Assembly (NCBI GenBank): GCA_905215815.1 | Contig: CAJMRN010000068.1 | Span: 1 to 11,029, forward strand | Direction: 5' to 3' | Length of the DNA stretch: 11,029 bases | Origin: an uncultured bacterium | GTDB taxonomy: Bacteria > Actinomycetota > Coriobacteriia > Coriobacteriales > Coriobacteriaceae | In this document: positions 6,233 to 11,029 of the stretch, in pieces | Position numbering within the stretch: the stretch's first letter is position 1 | Layout: each line of letters begins with the position of its first letter | Translations under genes and position numbers: made by a program | Notes under the pieces: model-generated | What the model saw: only the letters and a program-made list of their open reading frames with translations | What the model was told of the DNA's origin: nothing | Databases searched by the model: none

Positions 6233-6833
6233 GGACATCGCGGAGTTCGTGCAGCAGGAGATCAAGGATTCGGGATACGCCGGGAAACTGGCCTACGGCA
6301 TCGTGCTGACGGGCGGCTCGGCCCGACTCAAGGATATAGACGAATTGTTCCGTCGTGTGACCGGTATGGACGTTCGTATCGCAAGCGCCGAAACAGGCAT
6401 CAGCGAAGATTCGCGCGAGGCGGTTGCGAACCCTGCGTTCGCCACGGTCGTCGGACTGTTGCTCAAGGGGGCCGGCATGGGTTCGTGCAACGTGATCGAG
6501 GATAAGGCGGGCCTTTCGCCCCGTCGCCCTGTCCCGCCGACCTCTGTGCCGGGATTCCAGCCTCCGCAGCCCCAGTCGCGGCCGCAACCCCAGCCCTATG
6601 CGCCGACACGGCCTTCTACGGAAACGGTCAATGCGGCGTATGCGCGTCGGGAGGCTGCCCGTGCGGAATCCGCAGCGGTCGAGCCCGAGGCGGAAGATGC
6701 CGGAGAGGATCCCGCGCCTCAGGCTCCCGTGCAGGAGCCGGTGAAAAAGGAGCGCAACTGGCGGAGTATTTTCAAGCGGACGCTCGACAAGATCAACGAG
6801 GGCTTCAATGCCGCCGATGACGAGGAGATTTAA
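6216..6833 (+). CDS. ftsA: Cell division protein FtsA, C-terminal fragment
   Basis: FtsA is the actin-like ATPase that tethers FtsZ polymers to the membrane and recruits the divisome. The fragment starts inside the protein, so the start given is approximate. Recognisable parts, numbered on the 258-residue fused frame, begin with the actin-fold nucleotide motif GIVLTGGSARLKDIDELF (81-98). The segment VANPAFATVVGLLLKGA (123-139) ends the ATPase fold. A long Pro/Gln/Ala/Glu-rich linker (about 155-225) follows, then the amphipathic membrane-targeting helix WRSIFKRTLDKINEGF (235-250). The ftsZ gene follows after 27 bases, the conserved dcw order, which supports the call. The N-terminal two thirds, including the SHS2 domain, are absent. 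The long proline-rich linker and GC-rich codons recall Alistipes, but the genus is a guess. Confidence 0.9.
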   Translation: MEARATDIAEFVQQEIKDSGYAGKLAYGIVLTGGSARLKDIDELFRRVTGMDVRIASAETGISEDSREAVANPAFATVVGLLLKGAGMGSCNVIEDKAGLSPRRPVPPTSVPGFQPPQPQSRPQPQPYAPTRPSTETVNAAYARREAARAESAAVEPEAEDAGEDPAPQAPVQEPVKKERNWRSIFKRTLDKINEGFNAADDEEI

Positions 6834-6860
6834 CGATTAAGACAAGAGAAACGAAACGAT

Positions 6861-8522
6861 ATGACAGACGATGTAATGACCCAGTTGGCCGCTGCCCGCA
6901 CGAATCCTTCCATTATCATGGTAGTCGGTGTCGGCGGTGCGGGCGGCAATGCCGTGAATCACATGTGGAACCTGGGGATCAAGGGCGTGGACTTTATGGT
7001 CTGCAACACAGACCAGCAGGCACTCGACAAGAGTCCCGTGGAACTGAAAGTCCGGCTCGGCAGCGAGGGATTGGGTGCCGGCAACGACCCTGAAAACGGC
7101 CGCAAGGCCGCCATCGAGTCGCTCGATGTGGTGCGCCAGCGTTTCGAGGCGTCGGGGACCAAGATGGTCTTCATCACTGCCGGCATGGGCGGCGGTACGG
7201 GTACGGGCGCAGCTCCCGTGGTGGCTCGCATCGCACGCGAAAAAGGAATACTCACCATCGGCATCGTCACCATACCGTTCTACTTTGAGAAGAAACGGAA
7301 AATTGTGAAGGCGCTGAAGGGCGTGGAGGAGATGCGCAAGAACGTTGATGCCATTCTTATTGTTAACAATGAGCGCATCTGCGATATCTATGCCGACTCT
7401 GACATCACGGTCAAGGAGTCGTTCCGCCGTGCCGACCAGATATTGTGCAATGCCACCAAGAGCATTTCGGAGCTGATAACCATTGAGGGCGACATCAACC
7501 TCGACTTCAAGGACGTGGAGTCGACCATGCGCAGCGGTGGCGGTGCCATCATGGCCATGGGGCGTGCCAGCGGCGAGCGCCGTGTGGAGAAAGCCATCGT
7601 CGACGCTCTTGACTCGCCGCTGCTCTATGGCAACGACATAAGCAAGGCCAAGCGCATTTTGTTCAACATCTACACCAGCGAGAAATCGCCGCTTCATGTT
7701 AACGAGATGAACGAGATTGATGCGTTCATGGATGCCCTCAACCCTGACATTGATGTCATCTGGGGCGTGTCAGAAGACAACACGCTCGAAGATGATGCCA
7801 AGGTCACCATTCTCGCCACGGGTTTCGACGACGGCTTTGGCTCAAAACTCTATAATGAAGAGAGCCGGTCGCACGAGGAGGAATATTACAGCGCTCTCAT
7901 TGCAAAGCTCTATAAGCCGTTGAAGAAGAACAACTGGATGTTTCTTTCGCAAGCCAAACAGCCCGTTGGTGAGCAGCCCTGTTCTGAACGGCTCGACACA
8001 GAACAGCTTTCTGCCGGGCAGCCTGCTGTAGAACAACCCGTTGCCGGACATGAAGCAACGACAGGACCCGACAGTTTTAGCTCTTCGTCAGCCGCTACCG
8101 CCTCAGACGACATATATAATAATGTGGACGAAGAAGATAAGGAAGACAAAAACGATAAGGCGAACACATATAATAAGGAAGGCGAAGCTCATGACAGCTC
8201 TTCATCGACAGCTCCTTCCGATGAAACCAATGTTTCTGAAAACTACCCCTCAACCAACACAGAACAAACCAACGGCTCTGCTTATGCTGCATCAGCCGAC
8301 GGTTCAGCCCATGGAGCATCAGCTAACGGCTCTGCTTATGCTGCATCTGCCAATGGTTCATCCCATGACAATGAACCATCAAGCGCTGCACAATCTTCAA
8401 CCTCAAACGCAGACGTGGCAGACCGCCAACGCCCAACATGGGGCAAGTCGTTGCTTGGCAAACTGAAGCAGCGGCTTGAGGATATGGGCTTGCTTGAGGA
8501 CATGAACAACCCAACAGAATAG
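6861..8522 (+). CDS. ftsZ: Cell division GTPase FtsZ, apparently a chimera of two species
   Basis: FtsZ is the tubulin-like GTPase that forms the cytokinetic ring. Seen in the 553-residue product: the glycine-rich nucleotide loop VVGVGGAGGNAVNHM, the tubulin signature GGGTGTG (110-116), the T7 loop N213-L-D215, and the end of the C-terminal GTPase subdomain near KVTILATGFD. A disordered tail of roughly 200 residues follows, rich in Ser, Ala, Glu and Asn, with three 9-residue repeats (472-498). A basic/amphipathic end (GKSLLGKLKQRLEDMGLLED) closes the protein. No Shine-Dalgarno precedes ATG 6861, normal for Bacteroidota. Codon choice is GC-rich up to about 7250 and clearly more A/T-rich beyond about 7320. 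The first part follows the GC-rich ftsA; the rest resembles Prevotella by recall. The frame is intact because the join lies in the most conserved part. Confidence 0.95.
   Translation: MTDDVMTQLAAARTNPSIIMVVGVGGAGGNAVNHMWNLGIKGVDFMVCNTDQQALDKSPVELKVRLGSEGLGAGNDPENGRKAAIESLDVVRQRFEASGTKMVFITAGMGGGTGTGAAPVVARIAREKGILTIGIVTIPFYFEKKRKIVKALKGVEEMRKNVDAILIVNNERICDIYADSDITVKESFRRADQILCNATKSISELITIEGDINLDFKDVESTMRSGGGAIMAMGRASGERRVEKAIVDALDSPLLYGNDISKAKRILFNIYTSEKSPLHVNEMNEIDAFMDALNPDIDVIWGVSEDNTLEDDAKVTILATGFDDGFGSKLYNEESRSHEEEYYSALIAKLYKPLKKNNWMFLSQAKQPVGEQPCSERLDTEQLSAGQPAVEQPVAGHEATTGPDSFSSSSAATASDDIYNNVDEEDKEDKNDKANTYNKEGEAHDSSSSTAPSDETNVSENYPSTNTEQTNGSAYAASADGSAHGASANGSAYAASANGSSHDNEPSSAAQSSTSNADVADRQRPTWGKSLLGKLKQRLEDMGLLEDMNNPTE
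7190..7330 (+). other. Probable second chimeric junction, inside the ftsZ GTPase core
   Basis: Upstream, codons are GC-rich (CGG, CTC, GGC, CCC). Downstream, forms such as ATT CTT ATT GTT AAC AAT and TAT, AAA, TTG become common. The change falls in or just after the GGGTGTG-coding segment, the most conserved stretch of ftsZ and a likely point for an assembler to cross between genomes. The exact base cannot be fixed by eye. Confidence 0.6.
8274..8366 (+). repeat. 27-bp in-frame tandem repeat in the ftsZ tail
   Basis: Three units (8274-8300, 8301-8327, 8328-8354) and a partial fourth (8355-8366) encode GSAYAASAD, GSAHGASAN, GSAYAASAN and GSSH. The units differ by scattered substitutions, so the expansion is not brand new. 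Length variation here would change the disordered linker of FtsZ without touching the GTPase. Confidence 0.85.
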
Positions 8523-8528
8523 CAGCCA

Positions 8529-8554
8529 TTCCTTCTGAAAAGGAAACTTTTTTT
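8529..8554 (+). terminator. Probable ftsZ terminator formed by the first palindrome
   Basis: TTCCTT pairs with AAGGAA across a CTGAA loop and is followed by AC and then TTTTTTT (8548-8554). The stem is short and A/T-rich, but the T-run and the position right after the ftsZ stop favour this role. Confidence 0.55.
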
Positions 8555-8643
8555 AAATCTTTCCTTCTCAGAAGGAAGCTTTTTCTGGTTTCTTTCCTTT
8601 TCAGAAGGAAACTTTTCCTGATTTCTTTCCTTTTCAGAAGGAA
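8529..8643. repeat. Four palindromes in a 33-bp tandem array between ftsZ and the ATPase gene
   Basis: Near-identical 17-base inverted repeats with core TTCCTTyTsAGAAGGAA lie at 8529-8545 (variant centre), 8561-8577, 8594-8610 and 8627-8643. They are spaced 32, 33 and 33 bases, and the bases between them (ACTTTTCCTGATTTCTT and variants) are also alike, so the whole 33-bp unit is repeated. Each palindrome can fold into a 6-7 bp hairpin followed by a T-rich run. The first, 7 bases after the ftsZ stop, is followed by CTTTTTTT. The last ends 6 bases before the -7 box of the next gene. Confidence 0.9.
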
Positions 8644-8649
8644 ATGTAT

Positions 8650-8657
8650 TATCTTTG
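8650..8657 (+). promoter_or_regulatory. Bacteroidota-type -7 promoter box of the ATPase gene
   Basis: TATCTTTG matches the TAnnTTTG -7 element described for Bacteroides promoters and would start transcription near 8664. The expected TTTG at about -33 is not present; TTTC occurs there, inside the fourth repeat unit. That palindrome therefore covers the upstream half of this promoter, where a bound protein could control it. Confidence 0.6.
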
Positions 8658-8681
8658 CAGTTGAATCAAACAACGAGCAAT

Positions 8682-9971
8682 ATGCAACTACGCAGCATTT
8701 TTCAATCGGTTATAGCTCTTCATCAGGAGGAGTTGCCGTTACGCTTAAAAGACAGAAAGCAGCATCTGCCTATAAACAAAGATTGCATCGTCACCGTGAC
8801 CGGCATACGTCGTTGCGGCAAGTCGTCACTTCTTTCTCTCACTGTAAACCGTTTGCTCCAGAGCGGTGTTCGACCAGAGCAAATATTATATATCGGGTTC
8901 GACGATGAACGCTTTGTTTCAATGCAGACAGCCGACTTTGATGACATTCTTCAAGCTTATCGCGAGATGTACCCGACCCAACCGTTAAAGGATGTCTATA
9001 TGTTTTTTGACGAGATACAGCTCATAGAGGGTTGGGAACTCTTCGTGCTGCGTGTTTTCAAGAACTATTGCAAACACATCTACATAACAGGCAGCACGGC
9101 AAAGATGCTGTCTGGCGAAATGGCGTCGGCTCTTCGTGGTTGGCCAGACGAATATCGTGAGTATCCTCTTAGCTTTGACGAATATCTTGATTTTAAAGAT
9201 GTTAAGGCAAACCGGTTTACGGAGGATGGGGCTGCTGTGCTGGCAAGCGAGTTTAAGCATTATTGTAAGGAGGGCGGCTTCCCGCAGGTGGTGCTTGCTG
9301 ATGTGGCAACAGAAAAGATTAAGATTCTTCAGTCTTACTTCAACACCATGTTGTTCCGCGATATGATAGAACATTATGGCATCTCGGCTTCGCCATCGGT
9401 GGTGCGCTATTTCTTGAAGCGCGTCATGAACAACATCACGAAGCCCACAAGCGTGAACAATATTTACAATGAACTGAAATCGCAAGGCATGCGTGTCTCT
9501 AAAGACTCTTTGTATCAATGGCTCGACTATGCCTGCAACATCTTCTTGCTGCGTAAGGTGCCCAAGTACACACAATCGATAGTGAAGCAGAACCTCTCGC
9601 CGGCAAAATATTACATTGCCGACTTTGCCATGCGCAACGCCATTCTCTTACCGCAAAGCGATGATGAGGGCAAGGCGCTTGAAAACATTGTCTACATGAT
9701 GTTGGAGCGAGACCTTGGAGAGGAAGACCAGGTGTTCTATTTTAACGAGACGGTAGAATGTGATTTTGTTGTTGTGAAGGCCGATCATGTTGAGCAACTC
9801 ATACAGGTTTGCTGGCAACTTGACGACAACAACCTCAGTCGTGAAGTGGAGGGTCTTGTGGCAGCGTCCAGTTATACGGGTTGTAAGAACTGCACAATTG
9901 TGACTTACAACCAACAGCGCACCATAGACCACGATGGCTTGAGTATAGACGTTGTGCCTGTGTGGAAATAG
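8682..9971 (+). CDS. AAA-family ATPase with DUF4143-type C-terminal domain
   Basis: The family is common in Bacteroidota and archaea; its cellular role is not established to my knowledge. The 429-residue product has Walker A GIRRCGKS (41-48), Walker B VYMFFDE (105-111) and a sensor-1-like segment IYITGST (133-139). These are followed by the family-typical ALRGWPDEYREYPLSFDEYL. A helical, winged-helix-like middle lies at about 235-295 (PTSVNNIYNELKSQG). The C-terminal domain has E334, E359-x-D361 and IQVCWQL (374-380), a degenerate PD-(D/E)xK-like layout in which the usual catalytic Lys is replaced. Nuclease activity is doubtful. The frame opens at TTG 8655, but ATG 8682 is preferred because it gives the usual short N-terminus and lies after the -7 box. 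No Shine-Dalgarno is present, and codons are A/T-rich. Confidence 0.9.
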   Translation: MQLRSIFQSVIALHQEELPLRLKDRKQHLPINKDCIVTVTGIRRCGKSSLLSLTVNRLLQSGVRPEQILYIGFDDERFVSMQTADFDDILQAYREMYPTQPLKDVYMFFDEIQLIEGWELFVLRVFKNYCKHIYITGSTAKMLSGEMASALRGWPDEYREYPLSFDEYLDFKDVKANRFTEDGAAVLASEFKHYCKEGGFPQVVLADVATEKIKILQSYFNTMLFRDMIEHYGISASPSVVRYFLKRVMNNITKPTSVNNIYNELKSQGMRVSKDSLYQWLDYACNIFLLRKVPKYTQSIVKQNLSPAKYYIADFAMRNAILLPQSDDEGKALENIVYMMLERDLGEEDQVFYFNETVECDFVVVKADHVEQLIQVCWQLDDNNLSREVEGLVAASSYTGCKNCTIVTYNQQRTIDHDGLSIDVVPVWK

Positions 9972-9978
9972 AAATTAT

Positions 9979-10021
9979 GAAAGGGAGGGATGTTGCTGTC
10001 TGGGCAACATCCCTCCCTTTC
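9979..10021. terminator. Strong bidirectional terminator between the ATPase gene and priA
   Basis: A perfect 18-bp stem (9979-9996 with 10004-10021) has a 7-base loop. The sequence after it is CTTTCTTATA on the plus side and TTTCATAATTTC on the minus side, so it can serve both convergent genes. It starts 7 bases after the ATPase stop and its right arm touches the priA stop codon. Confidence 0.88.
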
Positions 10022-11029
10022 TTATAGCGGGTCCACGTCATAGTAGACCTGCAAGGCACCATAGCGCTTGTCTTTCATCAGCTCTGTCTGTTGCTGTTTC
10101 AGGCACAGGCGCACCTTTGCGAGGTCTATCTGGTTCTCCAGTTTTATCACGATCTTGCGAATGTTCAGCTCCTTCACGCGAGCTACGGCGGGCTTGTCGG
10201 GACCGAGAATGCGTGTGCCGAGGAAGGATCGCAGACGGCCGGCCATCTCTATTGATGCCGACTCTACCGTGTGGTCGTCGCGATGCTTCATGAACACATA
10301 GACGAGATGGTAGAACGGGGGATAGTGGAAGAGCTGGCGCTCCTCCATCAGCGCCTGGAAGAAACCCTCATAGTCGTTTCTCACCACCTGGTCAATGACC
10401 GGCAGATCAGCGTTCTTCGTCTGCAAGAGCACCAGTCCGCGCTGCCCCTTGCGTCCTGCTCGTCCGCTCACCTGAGCCATCATCATGAAGGCGTGCTCAT
10501 AGGCACGGAAGTCGGGATAGTTGAGCATCGAGTCGGCATCCAGTATGCCCACCACGCTCACGTTGTCAAAGTCGAGCCCCTTGCTTATCATCTGCGTGCC
10601 GATAAGAATGTCGGTCTTTCCTGCCGAAAACTCGCCTATCAGTCGTTCGTAGGCGTTGCGCGTGCGTGTGGTGTCGAGGTCCATTCGTGCCACGCGTGCC
10701 TCAGGAAACAGTTCGCTTATCAGGTCTTCAATCTTCTCCGTTCCGAAGCCGCGGCTTCTCAGATCCGTGCTCTCACAGTTGGGACACATCTTTGGCACGG
10801 CGTAAGTGTAGCCACAATAGTGGCAGGTCATCAGGTTCGTATTCTTGTGCAGCGTCAGGCTGACGTCACAGTTTTTACATTTAGGCACCCATCCGCACAC
10901 GTTACACTCTACCATCGGCGCGAAGCCCCTTCGGTTTTGGAACAAGATGACCTGTTTCTTCTCGTCCAGCGCCTGTCGCATGGCAGCCAACAGGTCGGGC
11001 GAGAACGGCCCGCGCATGATCTTGCGGTG
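10022..11029 (-). CDS. priA: Primosomal protein N' (replication restart helicase PriA), C-terminal 335 residues
   Basis: PriA recognises stalled forks and reloads the replicative helicase. The frame is open through the right edge, so the N-terminal DNA-binding domain and helicase motifs I-III are outside the window; an internal ATG at 11017 is not a real start. Seen, numbered from the edge: eight zinc-binding cysteines (C42, C45, C51, C54, C69, C72, C82, C85) and the motif RGFGTEKIEDLI. Helicase motif V follows as GTQMISKGLDF, then LDADSMLNYPDFRAYEHAF and motif VI QVSGRAGRKG. Next come the C-terminal domain with HYPPFYHLVYV and the usual LGP(D)KPAVARVKELNIRKIVIK segment. These are diagnostic for PriA. 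It is convergent with the ATPase gene. Codon use resembles the adjacent Prevotella-like part, so I place it in the same genome, although its start is not visible. Confidence 0.95.
   Translation of the reverse strand, partial: HRKIMRGPFSPDLLAAMRQALDEKKQVILFQNRRGFAPMVECNVCGWVPKCKNCDVSLTLHKNTNLMTCHYCGYTYAVPKMCPNCESTDLRSRGFGTEKIEDLISELFPEARVARMDLDTTRTRNAYERLIGEFSAGKTDILIGTQMISKGLDFDNVSVVGILDADSMLNYPDFRAYEHAFMMMAQVSGRAGRKGQRGLVLLQTKNADLPVIDQVVRNDYEGFFQALMEERQLFHYPPFYHLVYVFMKHRDDHTVESASIEMAGRLRSFLGTRILGPDKPAVARVKELNIRKIVIKLENQIDLAKVRLCLKQQQTELMKDKRYGALQVYYDVDPL

Noticed and set aside
6057..6833. A genuine new two-domain IF2_N-FtsA protein
   Set aside because: It would remove essential parts of both proteins and coincides with a change in translation signals and lineage. 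A mis-join is simpler, pending read evidence.
8529..8643. A CRISPR array
   Set aside because: The spacing is regular, but the intervening bases are repeated as well, there are no unique spacers, and no cas genes are present.

Overview
The window reads as a stitched contig. Two genes change identity in mid-frame, and translation-start style, promoter type and base composition change with them. Three bacterial backgrounds are visible.

Bases 1 to about 6200 look like a high-GC gut actinobacterium of the Coriobacteriia; Collinsella is my best guess from recalled sequence. Codon third positions are strongly G/C, genes have good Shine-Dalgarno sites, and one sigma70-type promoter can be read. The region holds the 3' end of guaB, a terminator, a 119-base imperfect inverted repeat, leuS with its terminator, a convergent lipoprotein gene on the minus strand, and the promoter, leader hairpin and genes of a rimP-nusA-infB translation/transcription operon. 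Only about the first 50 codons of infB are present.

At about 6204-6232 the infB frame runs without a stop into the C-terminal part of ftsA from a GC-rich member of the Bacteroidales (Alistipes-like by recall). It is followed by the start of ftsZ. Between about 7190 and 7330, inside the conserved GTPase core of ftsZ, the sequence passes to a lower-GC member of the Bacteroidales (Prevotella-like by recall). That genome supplies the rest of ftsZ, a tandem set of four palindromes, an AAA/DUF4143-type ATPase gene with a Bacteroidota-type -7 box and no Shine-Dalgarno site, a strong convergent terminator, and the C-terminal half of priA on the minus strand.

Working logic of the parts: guaB (GTP synthesis) and leuS (leucyl-tRNA charging) are single housekeeping genes. 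rimP, nusA and infB make ribosome maturation, transcription elongation/termination and translation initiation factors from one promoter with a possible attenuator. ftsA and ftsZ are the adjacent cell-division pair. PriA restarts stalled replication forks. The AAA ATPase is of unknown role and is the main accessory element. I find no defence island, CRISPR array, phage or complete transposon. The items most worth following are the two in-frame joins, the palindrome array in front of the ATPase, the inverted repeat before leuS, the zinc-finger-like tail of NusA and the rimP leader hairpin.
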